A stretch of DNA of 64,000 nt, from contig NZ_JAQGLB010000002.1 in the NCBI RefSeq assembly GCF_027853965.1, positions 620,001 through 684,000 on the forward strand, given 5' to 3'. Below are positions 1-8,617 of this stretch, in pieces. A model generated the notes under the pieces. The model saw only the letters and a program-made list of their open reading frames with translations. It did no database searches and was not told where the DNA came from. The first letter of the stretch is position 1. Each line of letters opens with the position of its first letter. Origin of the DNA: Saccharopolyspora indica (GTDB taxonomy: Bacteria; Actinomycetota; Actinomycetes; Mycobacteriales; Pseudonocardiaceae). A program made the translations under genes and the position numbers.

Positions 1-577
1 CCGCCAGCTGGTAGACCAGGTTCAGCGCGATCTCCAGCGGCGAGAACTCCAGCGGGACGGTGCTGAACAGCAGGACCAGGATCACCGTCGGCGCATCGTT
101 GAAACCGGACTCGGCCTCCAGCAGCCCGGCGAGCCGTCGCGGCAGCGGCAGCACCCGCAGCACGGAGAACACCGCCGCCGCGTCGGTGGACGACACGATG
201 GCCCCCACCAGCAGCGATAACTGCCAGTCGATGCCCAGCAGCAGGTGCGCGCCCAGCGCGGTGACCACCAGGCTGATGCCGACGCCCACGGTGGCCAGCA
301 GCGCGGCGGGCGTGATCACCCGCTTGATGTCGGACCACCGGGTGGCCAGCCCGCCCTCGACGAGGATGACCGCCAGCGCCGCGGTGCCCAGGCTCTGGAC
401 GATCTCGGTGTCGTGGAACTCGATGCCGAGCACGTCCTCGCCGAGCACCACGCCCAGTCCGAGGTACAGCAGCAGGCTGGGCAGCCCGAGCCGGGTGGCG
501 AGCAGCGCGGCCACCGCGCCGGTGAGGAGCACGAGCCCGCCGACCAGCAGCACCAGGTACAACTGCTCCAGACTCAT
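1..577 (-). CDS. Cation/proton antiporter, CPA1 (NhaP-like), partial
   Basis: Membrane exchanger of Na+ or K+ for protons. The start is ATG at 577 (reverse strand) and the gene runs off the left edge, so only about 192 N-terminal residues are visible. They form a series of hydrophobic helices beginning MSLEQLYLVLLVGGLVLLTG and carry the CPA1 signatures SSTDAAAVFSVLR (about residue 127) and ESGFNDAP (about residue 154), the latter containing the ion-binding ND pair. It is transcribed divergently from the sensor kinase. Whether the ion is Na+ or K+ cannot be told because the cytoplasmic C-terminus is missing. Confidence 0.85.
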   Translation of the reverse strand, partial: MSLEQLYLVLLVGGLVLLTGAVAALLATRLGLPSLLLYLGLGVVLGEDVLGIEFHDTEIVQSLGTAALAVILVEGGLATRWSDIKRVITPAALLATVGVGISLVVTALGAHLLLGIDWQLSLLVGAIVSSTDAAAVFSVLRVLPLPRRLAGLLEAESGFNDAPTVILVLLFSTVPLEFSPLEIALNLVYQLA

Positions 578-724
578 CGCACCCCCTCCGCCGTGGACCC
601 AGTACAGCAACATCGACCGCGATGCGCGGGCCGGGAACACCGGGCACCGCCGAATCCGGAAACCACAGTGGACCTCGTCCCCGAGGAGGAGGTCGGCGCG
701 CCTGCGGGCGGATACGTTGGCGCA

Positions 725-1909
725 GTGCGGACTTCAACGGCGGAACACCGGTTCCTCATCGACGGCGCGGTGTCCGTGCTGTGCGGCGCGGTCGTCGGCG
801 CGGCGTCGCTGACCACGGTGCGCGATGCGGATCCGGTCGTGGCGGCCGCGGTGATCGCGATCCTGGTCGGGCTCACCGGCTGCCTGGCCGTGCGCCGCAT
901 CCGGCCGACGGGCGCGTTCGTCGTCGGCTCGGCGCTGATGCTCGGGCTGGTCGCGCTGCCGAACCTCGGCGAGCAGGGCGTTCCGCCGATCCTGCTGCCG
1001 TTCTCGCTGATCCACCCGGTGCTGCTGTACGCGGCCGTCGCCTACACCGAGCGCTCCGCGCTGCCGGTCGCCTGCGGCCTGCTCGGCGCGGGAATCAGCG
1101 TGGTGCGCGGGGTGATCGGCTTCCCGTTCGATCCGCTGGGCACCGCCGGGGTGCTGGCGACCGCGGCGTTCGGATCGGTGCTCGCGGCCTGGGCGCTGGG
1201 CCGCTACCAGCGGATCCGGGTGGCCTACGTGCGGTCCCTGGAGGAGCGGGCGGCGCAGGCCGAGCTGCTGCGCGAGCAGCAGGTGCGCGAGGCCACCGCC
1301 GCGGAGCGCAGGCTGATCGCCCGCGAGATCCACGACGTGGCCGCGCACTCGCTGGCGGTCGTGCTGGCCCAGGCCGACACCGCCCGCCTGGTCTTCGACC
1401 GCGATCCGGAGAAGGCGCGGGCGATGATCGGCACCGCGGTCGAGGTGGGACGGCAGGCGATGGGGGAGCTGCGCAGCATGCTCGGCGTGCTGCGCACCGG
1501 CGACGAGCCCGCGCCCGCGGACGGCGACCTCGCCGAGCTGGTCGACACGTTCCGCCGCGCGGGCGCCGACGTCGAGCTGGTCAGCAGCGGGACCGAGCGG
1601 GAGATCGGCACCGCGCAGCGGCACGCCGTCTACCGCATCGTGCAGGAGTCGGTGACCAACGCGCTCAAGCACGTCGGGCCGGAGGTGACGTGCCGGGTGC
1701 TGCTGGACTGGGCGGCGGACCGGCTTACCGTGACGGTCTCGGACGACGGTCCGGGCACCTCGGCGGAGGAGGCCGCGGGCGGTGGGTTCGGCATCGCGGG
1801 GATGGCCGAGCGGATGCGGCAGATCGGAGGCGATTTCGAAGTGCGCAGCGCACCTGGCGGCGGAACCGAGGTGCGGGCCGGGTTCGGCCTGTCCGGAGCA
1901 CCGCGATGA
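725..1909 (+). CDS. Sensor histidine kinase, NarL/DesK type (HisKA_3)
   Basis: Membrane sensor kinase of 394 aa. An N-terminal half with about five or six hydrophobic helices is followed by a short coiled coil (RSLEERAAQAELLREQQ), the HisKA_3 H-box REIHDVAAH with phospho-acceptor His near residue 203, and a C-terminal HATPase domain (N-box QESVTNALKH; G-boxes DDGPG and GGGFGIAGM). GTG at 725 is chosen because it precedes MRTSTAEHRF, just before the first helix; GTG at 669 is a longer alternative in the same frame. Its stop overlaps the start of the response regulator in ATGA, so the two are translationally coupled. The signal is unknown. Confidence 0.9.
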   Translation: MRTSTAEHRFLIDGAVSVLCGAVVGAASLTTVRDADPVVAAAVIAILVGLTGCLAVRRIRPTGAFVVGSALMLGLVALPNLGEQGVPPILLPFSLIHPVLLYAAVAYTERSALPVACGLLGAGISVVRGVIGFPFDPLGTAGVLATAAFGSVLAAWALGRYQRIRVAYVRSLEERAAQAELLREQQVREATAAERRLIAREIHDVAAHSLAVVLAQADTARLVFDRDPEKARAMIGTAVEVGRQAMGELRSMLGVLRTGDEPAPADGDLAELVDTFRRAGADVELVSSGTEREIGTAQRHAVYRIVQESVTNALKHVGPEVTCRVLLDWAADRLTVTVSDDGPGTSAEEAAGGGFGIAGMAERMRQIGGDFEVRSAPGGGTEVRAGFGLSGAPR

Positions 1910-2553
1910 CCATCCGCGTGGTGGTCGCCGACGACCAGCAGCTCATCCGCTCGGCGCTGACCACCGTGCTGGGGCTGCACGACGACCTGACCTGCGTCGC
2001 CGAGGTCGCGACCGGGCGGGAGGCGCTGGCGGCGTGCCGGGCGCACCGGGTGGACGTGGTGCTGATGGACATCCGGATGCCGGACCTGGACGGCATCGCG
2101 GCCACCGAGCTGATCACCGCCGAGCTGCCGGGCACCCGGGTGCTGGTGCTCACCACCTTCGACCTGGACGAGAACCTGTTCGCCGCGCTGCGCGCCGGGG
2201 CCAGCGGCTTCCTGACCAAGGACACCCCTGGCGAGGAGGTCGTGGCGGCGGTGCGCACCGTGCACGAGGGTCATTCGATCGTCTCCCCGCGCGCCACCGG
2301 CAGCTTGCTGGAGCTGGCCCGCAGGTCCGCGCCGCAGCCGCCGGAACCGCGGTGGGAGGCGCTGACCGGGCGCGAGCGCGACGTGCTGGTGGAGCTGGCG
2401 CGCGGTTGCTCCAATGCCGAGATCGGCGCCACCCTGCACCTGGCGGAGACCACGGTGAAGACGCACGTGGGCAGCATCCTGCGCAAGCTCGGCGTCCGGG
2501 ACCGCCTGCACGCGGTGATCTGGGCCTACGAGAACGGCGTGGTGCGGGGGTGA
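1906..2553 (+). CDS. Response regulator, NarL/FixJ family
   Basis: Partner of the upstream kinase, 215 aa. A receiver domain (residues 1-120) has the acidic pair DD near the start, phospho-acceptor Asp55 in VVLMDIRMPD, and TTFD and K (FLTKD) switch residues. A LuxR-type HTH lies at about residues 150-210 (LTGRERDVLVELARG, SNAEIG, ETTVKTHVGSILRKLGV). The start overlaps the kinase stop. A perfect 18-bp palindrome lies just past its stop codon and before the next gene, a possible target site. Confidence 0.93.
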   Translation: MTIRVVVADDQQLIRSALTTVLGLHDDLTCVAEVATGREALAACRAHRVDVVLMDIRMPDLDGIAATELITAELPGTRVLVLTTFDLDENLFAALRAGASGFLTKDTPGEEVVAAVRTVHEGHSIVSPRATGSLLELARRSAPQPPEPRWEALTGRERDVLVELARGCSNAEIGATLHLAETTVKTHVGSILRKLGVRDRLHAVIWAYENGVVRG

Positions 2554-2554
2554 T

Positions 2555-2572
2555 CTCCTCCTCGAGGAGGAG
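2555..2572. promoter_or_regulatory. Perfect 18-bp palindrome upstream of membrane protein gene
   Basis: CTCCTCCTCGAGGAGGAG is a perfect palindrome immediately after the response-regulator stop and about 60 bp before the next start. A similar GAGGAGGAGG stretch occurs near 679, upstream of the kinase. It may be an operator for the regulator; no U-tract follows, so a terminator is less likely. Function is inferred. Confidence 0.35.
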
Positions 2573-2630
2573 GTGATCGGTCCGTCGCGGAGGAGGTCCG
2601 GCACGGGGGTTCCCGGCGAGCATTGCGGCC

Positions 2631-3578
2631 ATGACTGCAACTGAGGAACACCGCTTCTCCCGCTGGGCGGCGGGAATCGTCGGCTCGGCGCTGCTCGTGA
2701 TCCCGCTCGTGTGCTGGGCCGTCGGTGCGCCCAACCCGCTGGCCGCACCGGGTGTCACCTCCGGGCGCTCGTTGGCCTTCCTGCCGCAGCCCGCGGCGCA
2801 CCTGGCGATGATCGCGTGCGGCGCGCTCATCACCGCCGCTGCCGTGGTGCGCGGCGAGCGGTTCGGCACCGCGGTCCGGATCGCCGCGCTCGGCGCGTTC
2901 GCGCTGCTGCTGGATTCCGGTGCGCTGGCGGCGATCGGGTACCTGCCGTTCATGGTCGTCTCGGCCGTGACCGGCCACGTCGACAACCTCGCCGCCTACC
3001 TCTCGGTGCCGCTGCTGATGCAGCTGGCGATGGCGGTGGCCGCCGCGAGTCTGCTGTGGACGGTGGTGGCCCGGCAGGTGCCGGGTGGCGCCGGATCCCA
3101 CGACCTGGCCCGGATCCGCACCGCGCGGTGGACGTGGATCGCCATGATCGCACCGCTGGTCTACGCGGCGACGCGCGTCCTGATGGTGCTGGACGTGCCG
3201 GGCTTCGCCGTGCCGATGGACCCGGCAGGCAAGGGCGCCGGGCTCGGCCTGGCGGTGGCCGCGACGGGCGGCGCGGTGCTCACCTGGGGGCTGATCCGGC
3301 CGTGGGGCGAGCACTGGCCGCGCTGGATGCCGCGGCTCGCGGGCCGCGAGGTGCCCGTCGACTTCCCCGTGGTGGCCGCGCTGTCGGTGTCGGTGCTGGT
3401 GATGACGGCGGCCAAGGAGATCCTGACCATCGCCGCCATCCCGGGCTCGGCCCTCTCGGCCGCCCCCATGGCCTGGCTGCCGATGCTGCTCTGGCCCCTG
3501 TGGTCGATCGCGCTGGCCCTGGCTGCCCTGAACTACCGGCTCCGCCGCACCACGACCCCGCAGCCCGCGGCGGTGTAG
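2631..3578 (+). CDS. Integral membrane protein, function unknown
   Basis: A 315-aa protein made almost wholly of hydrophobic helices (about eight), with short charged loops such as VVRGERFGT and RQVPGGAGSHDLARIRTARW. I recognise no family motif. It follows the two-component pair in the same direction, 77 bp downstream of the regulator, so it may be a target or co-transcribed member of that system. Start ATG at 2631 begins MTATEEHRFSRWAAG, just before the first helix. Confidence 0.8.
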   Translation: MTATEEHRFSRWAAGIVGSALLVIPLVCWAVGAPNPLAAPGVTSGRSLAFLPQPAAHLAMIACGALITAAAVVRGERFGTAVRIAALGAFALLLDSGALAAIGYLPFMVVSAVTGHVDNLAAYLSVPLLMQLAMAVAAASLLWTVVARQVPGGAGSHDLARIRTARWTWIAMIAPLVYAATRVLMVLDVPGFAVPMDPAGKGAGLGLAVAATGGAVLTWGLIRPWGEHWPRWMPRLAGREVPVDFPVVAALSVSVLVMTAAKEILTIAAIPGSALSAAPMAWLPMLLWPLWSIALALAALNYRLRRTTTPQPAAV

Positions 3579-3600
3579 CGGAGCGCCGGCACCGCCATCG

Positions 3601-3690
3601 GCTCCGTTTCACCAGCTCAGTACCCGTGAGCGGTTTGTGGGGCTATAGCACCACAAAGCACTCACGGGTACTGACCAGCGGAAACGGAGC
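3601..3690. repeat. 90-bp near-perfect inverted repeat (host family 1)
   Basis: Arms beginning GCTCCGTTTC and ending GAAACGGAGC enclose an inner inverted repeat CAGTACCCGTGAG / CTCACGGGTACTG around ATAGCACC. A related element with the same CCCGTGAGCG, ATAGCACC and CAAAGCACTCACGGG blocks lies at 14760-14827. It sits between convergent genes and could act as a terminator, but the large size and recurrence suggest a REP-like repeat family. Confidence 0.75.
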
Positions 3691-3721
3691 CACAGAGGTG
3701 CCGATTCCGACGGGACCGCAC

Positions 3722-3777
3722 CCATCACCCGGGGAGGCGTCAATTTCGCGAGAAATTGACGCCTCCCCGGGTGATGG
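3722..3777. terminator. 26-bp perfect stem with GCGA loop between convergent genes
   Basis: CCATCACCCGGGGAGGCGTC and its complement form a 26-bp perfect stem closed by a GCGA tetraloop. It lies between the convergent membrane protein (ends 3578) and AftA-like gene (ends 3805), so a bidirectional terminator is likely. Confidence 0.65.
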
Positions 3778-3799
3778 TCAATTTCGTACGAAATTGACC
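3776..3799. repeat. 24-bp perfect palindrome
   Basis: GGTCAATTTCGTACGAAATT followed by GACC is a perfect palindrome adjoining the larger hairpin and reusing its GTCAATTTCG arm. It ends 5 bp from the stop of the AftA-like gene. Possibly part of the same terminator complex. Confidence 0.55.
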
Positions 3800-3804
3800 G
3801 CGGC

Positions 3805-5775
3805 TCAGCGCCGGGCGATCACCGTGTACGGGCCGACCTCGCGCTGGACGAACTCGGGGGAGTCGAACACCGCGGGGTCGAAGTACACGTCGTAGTCGCG
3901 GACGTTCGGCAGCTGCGGGAAGGCGTCGCCCTTGAGCTGCAGCACCAGCTTGCCCTCCTCGCCCTCCGGCAGCTCCACGTCCGAGTGCGGGCTCGCCGGG
4001 TTGGACAGGATGAACACGTTGGGCGTGCGGAAGGCGCTGCTGCGCAGCATGCCGAGGAACTCCTCGCTGGTCCTGGCGGTGGTCCAGCGGTGGATCTCGG
4101 CGGCCCGCTCGTCGTAGTCGCCGAGCGGGTTGGCGTAGTGCGGCGTCTCCTGCTGGAAGCCCCAGTAGGGCTTGAACGACATCAGCTTGTAGTCGGTGCT
4201 CAGCAGCAGGTTCTGCTCCGGCGCGCGGCCGGTGAGCTCGGCGACCGCGCGGATCTCCTCGTCGGTCCACGAGCCGAGCTTCTCCGGGTCGCGCTGGCCC
4301 ATCGCGTTGTCGCCGGTGGGGTAGTAGTCCTGGTAGGCGGCCTGCACCGAGTCCTGCAGCGCGACGCCCATCGCGCCCTGGTTGATGGTGATCGCGCCGA
4401 GCATCCCGAGCGCGCAGGCGACCATGCTGATCTGCAGCGCGTGCCGGGCGTCGAACTTGCGCCGCAGGTAGCCGATCAGCTCCAGCAGGCCGAACACCCC
4501 GGCCACCGCCAGCACCACGTCGAGGATCACGTTCAGCCGGAACGCCAGCAGCGTGGTCTTGGCGATGAGCGCCACCGTCGAGAGCACGAACCAGCAGTAG
4601 ACCGCGATGACGATGGTGAGCATCGACGCCGCGACCTCGTTGCGGCGGCAGCGCACCAGCAGCCACACCAGACCCGCCAGGCACAGCACGCCGAACGCGG
4701 TGCCCTGCATCATCGGCACCGGCAGGAAGGCACCGTCCTCGGGCAGGTAGTGCAGCGCCGCGCTGCGCGGGTTGTTCAGCAGGAAGCTGGTGGCCAGCAG
4801 GTAGGGCAGCCAGCCGACCAGCGCGATGACCAGGCTGACCAGCCCGATCGGCAGCAGCCGCAGGAACAGCTGCCGCACCGTCGGCCACAGCCGCTGGCCC
4901 TGGTGCACCCGGAACGCGCCGATGAGCACCGCCATCGTCACGATCATCAGCACCGCGAAGCCGAAGTGCAGGGTGTAGGTGATCGAGGCGAAGCCGACGT
5001 AGCCGCCGATGCACACCAGCGTCCACCGGGGAGCGGGGCCGCGCCGCCGCAGCGCGTGCCAGGCCAGCACCGCCACCGGCGCCAGCCACGCGGCCGACGG
5101 CCAGGCGTAGGGCTCCTCGACGCCGTGCAGCATCCCGGCCAGCGCGGTCGCGATCGCGGCCAGCAGCGCGATGCGGCGGCGCACCACCACGCTCCACAGC
5201 GTGAACGCCACCACGGTGCTCACCGCGACCCAGGTCAGCGCGTACGGCTTGTAGGCGGCCCAGCCCTCCCAGCCGAGGAGGTTGGCGAACCGGCCGCCCA
5301 GCCAGAACCAGCCGCCCGGGTAGTAGGGCGGGGTGTCGGCGTAGTTCATGTCGGCCAGGCCGGGCGTGCTGGCCATCCGCGTCATGTACTGCATGCGGAA
5401 GCCGTTGTCCACAGAGGACCCGCCGTAGTAGAACCTGGTGGCCTGCAGCGGAATGGCCAGCGCGAGCGTGCTGAACGCGCTCAGCGACACCCAGGTCCCG
5501 AACAGCCGCAGCCAGCGCGGCGAGCGGCGGTGGCCGAGCGCCAGCGCCAGGAACAGCACGGCCAGCACCAGCCCGCTGCCCACCGCGGCGAGCGCCTCGG
5601 GGGCGAAGCTGGGTTCGCTGATGCTCAGGCGAGCGGCCGCGAACTGCAGCAGCATGCTCACCACGACGGCCACGACCGTGCCCAGCAGCAGCTCGGCGAC
5701 GGTGTTGCGCAGCGGCAGGCGGACCGCTGAGTCCCGCCGCGGTTCGTCGATCGGGCTCGGTCCGGTCAACTTCAT
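3805..5775 (-). CDS. aftA: AftA-like arabinofuranosyltransferase (GT85)
   Basis: Likely adds the first arabinofuranose residue from decaprenyl-phospho-arabinose to the galactan of cell-wall arabinogalactan. The protein is 656 aa, close to mycobacterial AftA. About eleven to thirteen N-terminal transmembrane helices are followed by a soluble C-terminal domain from about residue 450. The AftA-type loop YYGGSSVDNGFRMQYMTRM ... LADMNYADTPPYYPGGWFW lies after the first helices (around residue 110-150). ATG at 5775 (MKLTGPSPIDEPRRDS) is preferred because the longer frame upstream is Arg/Pro-rich and lacks family character. The family call rests on recalled motif similarity. Confidence 0.8.
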   Translation of the reverse strand: MKLTGPSPIDEPRRDSAVRLPLRNTVAELLLGTVVAVVVSMLLQFAAARLSISEPSFAPEALAAVGSGLVLAVLFLALALGHRRSPRWLRLFGTWVSLSAFSTLALAIPLQATRFYYGGSSVDNGFRMQYMTRMASTPGLADMNYADTPPYYPGGWFWLGGRFANLLGWEGWAAYKPYALTWVAVSTVVAFTLWSVVVRRRIALLAAIATALAGMLHGVEEPYAWPSAAWLAPVAVLAWHALRRRGPAPRWTLVCIGGYVGFASITYTLHFGFAVLMIVTMAVLIGAFRVHQGQRLWPTVRQLFLRLLPIGLVSLVIALVGWLPYLLATSFLLNNPRSAALHYLPEDGAFLPVPMMQGTAFGVLCLAGLVWLLVRCRRNEVAASMLTIVIAVYCWFVLSTVALIAKTTLLAFRLNVILDVVLAVAGVFGLLELIGYLRRKFDARHALQISMVACALGMLGAITINQGAMGVALQDSVQAAYQDYYPTGDNAMGQRDPEKLGSWTDEEIRAVAELTGRAPEQNLLLSTDYKLMSFKPYWGFQQETPHYANPLGDYDERAAEIHRWTTARTSEEFLGMLRSSAFRTPNVFILSNPASPHSDVELPEGEEGKLVLQLKGDAFPQLPNVRDYDVYFDPAVFDSPEFVQREVGPYTVIARR

Positions 5776-5998
5776 GCTCGGCAGGATTCCCGCCACTTCA
5801 CGCGTCCTTCGGCGTAGCTGACATGGGGGCCCGCGCAGAATAGTTGATGTGCGCGGCGGACCCCGCCATCGGGTGATGCGGGCGGTGCGCGGCGTAGCGC
5901 TAGGGTGGCTGGAACGCGCCGGACCGCGGCTTGGAGCCGCGAGCCGGTCCCCGGAGCAGCCGCGGTCCGCGGTGTGGCGCCACTGAGGAGGTCGGCGG

Positions 5999-6610
5999 GT
6001 GGCGGAGAGTCCCCACGAATTCCACGGCACTCGTGCCGTCCCGGAGCGGGTAGGGACCGAGCTGGACCACCTGCTGCCCCAGCTCGCCGCCCCGCCGGTG
6101 CCGCGCGTGGTGGTGAAGGCCGACCTGCTGCCCGCGGTGAGCGCGGTGTCGCTGATCGCGCTGCTCGGGCTGCCCGCCGGCTGGGTGTGGTCCCGGCTGG
6201 CCCCGCCGCAGCAGAGCGTGCTCGGGCCGAACGGCTCGCTGACCCCGCTGCTGGTGGAGAGCTACCACGGCTTCGACGCGATCGCGATCTTCTCGCTGCT
6301 GACCTTCGGTCTCGGGCTGCTCACGTCCTCGGTGCTCTGGTGGGTGCGCCGCCGCCGCGGCCCGGTGCTGCTCATCGCGGGTGCGCTCGGCTCGCTGGTG
6401 GCGTCCTGGCTCGGCGTGCAGATGGGTGTCTCGTTCGCCGCCGGGCTGTACCCGATGCCGCCGAACCCGCAGCTGGGCGACCTGATCGCGGTGGCCCCCG
6501 AGATCGGCACCAGCTGGGTGCTGCTGGCGCAGCCGCTCGCGCTCGCCCTCGGCTACGGTCTGGCGGCCTCCTGGAACGGTCTGGACGACCTCGGTCGCCG
6601 CCTGCCCTGA
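5999..6610 (+). CDS. Small membrane protein, DUF2567-like
   Basis: A 203-aa protein with four predicted hydrophobic helices (around residues 45-65, 95-115, 120-145 and 175-195) and an acidic N-terminus. The layout and loop NPQLGDLIAVAPEIGTSWV resemble the actinobacterial DUF2567 family, whose function is unknown. GTG at 5999 is chosen because GAGGAGG lies six bases upstream. The gene converges on the next one across a strong hairpin. Confidence 0.75.
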   Translation: MAESPHEFHGTRAVPERVGTELDHLLPQLAAPPVPRVVVKADLLPAVSAVSLIALLGLPAGWVWSRLAPPQQSVLGPNGSLTPLLVESYHGFDAIAIFSLLTFGLGLLTSSVLWWVRRRRGPVLLIAGALGSLVASWLGVQMGVSFAAGLYPMPPNPQLGDLIAVAPEIGTSWVLLAQPLALALGYGLAASWNGLDDLGRRLP

Positions 6611-6619
6611 TCGAGAAGG

Positions 6620-6655
6620 AACGCGCCCCGGTCCGCAGCGGATCCGGGGCGCGTT
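6620..6655. terminator. Bidirectional terminator hairpin
   Basis: AACGCGCCCCGGTCCGC and GGATCCGGGGCGCGTT form a nearly perfect 16-bp stem between two convergent genes (stops at 6610 and 6671). Confidence 0.75.
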
Positions 6656-6670
6656 CGTGCGTGCTGGAGG

Positions 6671-7630
6671 TCAGGGAGCGGCGCGCAGCGAACCGGTCAG
6701 CTTGTTGAGGTCTTCCTGGCTGAGCGCGCCCTCCACGCCCTGGTCGGCGGTGGCCATCATGACCACCGAGCTCTGCCCGTCGCTGTTGGTCGCCACCACG
6801 CTGGTCAGCGCGGTGGTCGCGTCGCACGCGCCCGGCTGGGGCAGCGTGACGCGCGCGGTGACGCGGACAGCGGGGACGTTGCCGGGGAGCTGGATGTGCT
6901 CCGGCGCACCGGTTTCGACGATCGGCGCGACGCCGTCGCGGCCGTGGGCGTACTGGACGAGCTTCGCCAGCGTCTCGGTGGCCACCGCGGTGTCGTCCGG
7001 GCCCTTGCGGGCGCTCACGCCCGAGGTCGCCCGGTAGCTGCGGGGATCACCGGGGCAGAAGCCGACCATGTAGTCGGCGACGCCGGTCATCGTCACCGGG
7101 TCGTCCGGCGGGCCGTAGGCCTGGATGTTCTCCGGGTCGGGATCCAGCTCCCACCCGGCCAGCGGCACGTCGTAGACCGCGGTGCGCTTGGGCACCCGCA
7201 CCACCTGCCAGCCCGGGACCACCGGCTGCAGGTCCGGGTTGGCCGCGCTCGGCGGCGCGGTGGTGGCCTGGGTGGGCGTGCTCTTGGTGGTGGTCGGGCT
7301 CTGCGGCGGTGGCGGCGAGGCCTGCTGACCGCTGGGCACCAGCAGCACGACGGCCGTGGTGACGATGGCGATCAGCGCCACCGCCCCGAGCGCGATCGCG
7401 GTGATCAGCGGGCCCTTGCTCTTCTTCGGCGGCGTCGGGTAACCGCCGGGCAGGCCCTGGTACTGCGGCTGCTGGTACTGGGGCTGCTGCGGCTGGCCGT
7501 ACGCGCCGAAGCCCTGGTACTGCTGAGCGTCGGGCTGCGGGTATTGCGCACCGCCCACCGGCTGACCGGTCAGCGGGTCGTACTGCTGACCGCCTCCGTG
7601 CGAACCCCATTGACCACCAGGTGACGACAT
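6671..7630 (-). CDS. Single-pass membrane protein with Gln/Tyr/Pro-rich N-terminus
   Basis: A 319-aa protein. Residues 1-70 are low-complexity (QPQQPQYQQPQYQ repeats), residues about 75-100 form one transmembrane helix (LITAIALGAVALIAIVTTAV), then a Pro/Thr linker (PPPPQSPTTTKSTPTQATT) leads to an extracytoplasmic domain of about 190 residues with two cysteines (FCPGD, GACDAT) that could form a disulphide. This architecture is common in actinobacterial cell-envelope proteins; the function is unknown. Confidence 0.8.
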   Translation of the reverse strand: MSSPGGQWGSHGGGQQYDPLTGQPVGGAQYPQPDAQQYQGFGAYGQPQQPQYQQPQYQGLPGGYPTPPKKSKGPLITAIALGAVALIAIVTTAVVLLVPSGQQASPPPPQSPTTTKSTPTQATTAPPSAANPDLQPVVPGWQVVRVPKRTAVYDVPLAGWELDPDPENIQAYGPPDDPVTMTGVADYMVGFCPGDPRSYRATSGVSARKGPDDTAVATETLAKLVQYAHGRDGVAPIVETGAPEHIQLPGNVPAVRVTARVTLPQPGACDATTALTSVVATNSDGQSSVVMMATADQGVEGALSQEDLNKLTGSLRAAP

Positions 7631-7650
7631 GGGGTGATCCTAAGAGCTTG

Positions 7651-7854
7651 TTCGTGGTTGTTTTGCGTGGGTGGTCGGTTGGCGGAACCTGAGTGCTTCC
7701 CTGGACTGCGGGTGCCCCTCCTGATGTATGAACGAATACACGGCGGAGGGGCCGTCCTCGCCAGGAAAGCACTCAGAACCCGCGGCGGTGCGAGCTGGGT
7801 GCGTACTCGAAGCGGCTGGCGCCGCTTGTAAGGCGCGGACGGCTACGCCGACAG
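7651..7854 (+). repeat. MITE-like intergenic repeat, copy A
   Basis: About 205-220 bp that recur in the opposite orientation at 17778-18000. Shared blocks include CCTGAGTGCTTCCCTGGACT, CGGGTGCCCCTCCTGATGTA, GGCGGAGGGGCCGTCCTCGC and CGCGGACGGCTACGCCGACA. Internal inverted repeats (CTGAGTGCTTCCCTGG / CCAGGAAAGCACTCAG) make it foldable. It has no transposase; short frames in it do not look protein-coding. Confidence 0.75.
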
Positions 7855-7889
7855 TGCTCAACGAGCCCACCAGGAGTGATCACCCCAGG

Positions 7890-8564
7890 TCAGTTCACGC
7901 TGGTGCCCTGGGTGAACTCGGCCAGCGGTGCCGGAACGGCGCGCAGCTCGCGGAGGAACTCGGCTTCGCGCAGCAGCAGCCTGCGGACGTTGCGCAGCCG
8001 CGCCAGCGGATCGGTCTCGGCCAGCAGGTCCTGCCGGTCCTCCACGGTCAGCACGCAGTCGTCGGCCAGCAGGTAGGACAGCTCCGCGGCTCCGGCGTCG
8101 GGCGTTTCGCGGTTGCCGCCGCGCAGGCCGGTGGCGTGGTAGCGCTGGTGCGCCGCGCGGGCGGCGGTGGTCAGGTGTTCGCGGCGGGCCGGCGAGTCAT
8201 CGGCCGGTTCGGTGTCGGGCAGCCACTGCACGTGCGCGATCAGGTAGGGCGCGGTGCCGCGGTCGATCTGCAGCAGCCGGAACCGCCGCTCGCCCGCGGC
8301 GCTGACGTCGTAGCGGTCGCCGGGCAGTTCGCGGACCTGGTCCAGCACGGCGGAGCAGCCGACGTCGTACATCGAGTCCACGTTGTCCTCGCCGACCTCC
8401 CAGCCCTGCCTGATGGCGATCACGCCGAACCTGCGGTCGGGCACCGACTCGCCGACGAGGTCCTCGACCAGCTGCCGGTAGCGCGGTTCGAAGACGTGCA
8501 GCGGCAGGTGACCGCCCGGCAGCAGCACCGAGCTCAGCGGGAACAGCGGCAAGACGTCCAGCAC
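7890..8564 (-). CDS. Lon protease substrate-binding (LAN/PUA-like) domain protein
   Basis: A 224-aa protein beginning MLDVLPLFPLSSVLLPGGHL and continuing LHVFEPRYRQLVED, the hallmark start of the Lon N-terminal substrate-binding domain, which fills most of the protein. There is no AAA+ or protease domain, so this is the stand-alone form found in many bacteria, whose exact role is unknown. Neighbours give no clue. Confidence 0.88.
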   Translation of the reverse strand: MLDVLPLFPLSSVLLPGGHLPLHVFEPRYRQLVEDLVGESVPDRRFGVIAIRQGWEVGEDNVDSMYDVGCSAVLDQVRELPGDRYDVSAAGERRFRLLQIDRGTAPYLIAHVQWLPDTEPADDSPARREHLTTAARAAHQRYHATGLRGGNRETPDAGAAELSYLLADDCVLTVEDRQDLLAETDPLARLRNVRRLLLREAEFLRELRAVPAPLAEFTQGTSVN

Positions 8565-8617
8565 GCCACCAACCTACTTGCCGGGTGAAGGATCGGCCCC
8601 GCGAACGTGACCAGCGG

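Noticed and set aside
734-1672. Long reverse frame opposite the sensor kinase, and the similar long frames at 12149-13864(-), 50140-52236(-), 55242-57380(-) and 32651-35194(+)
   Set aside because: They mirror strong genes on the other strand, are rich in Arg/Pro/Ala or His and show no domain; they are typical high-GC shadows.
7728-8588. Forward frames crossing the MITE-like element and the Lon-domain gene
   Set aside because: They are shadows; the reverse-strand gene at 7890-8564 carries the clear domain.
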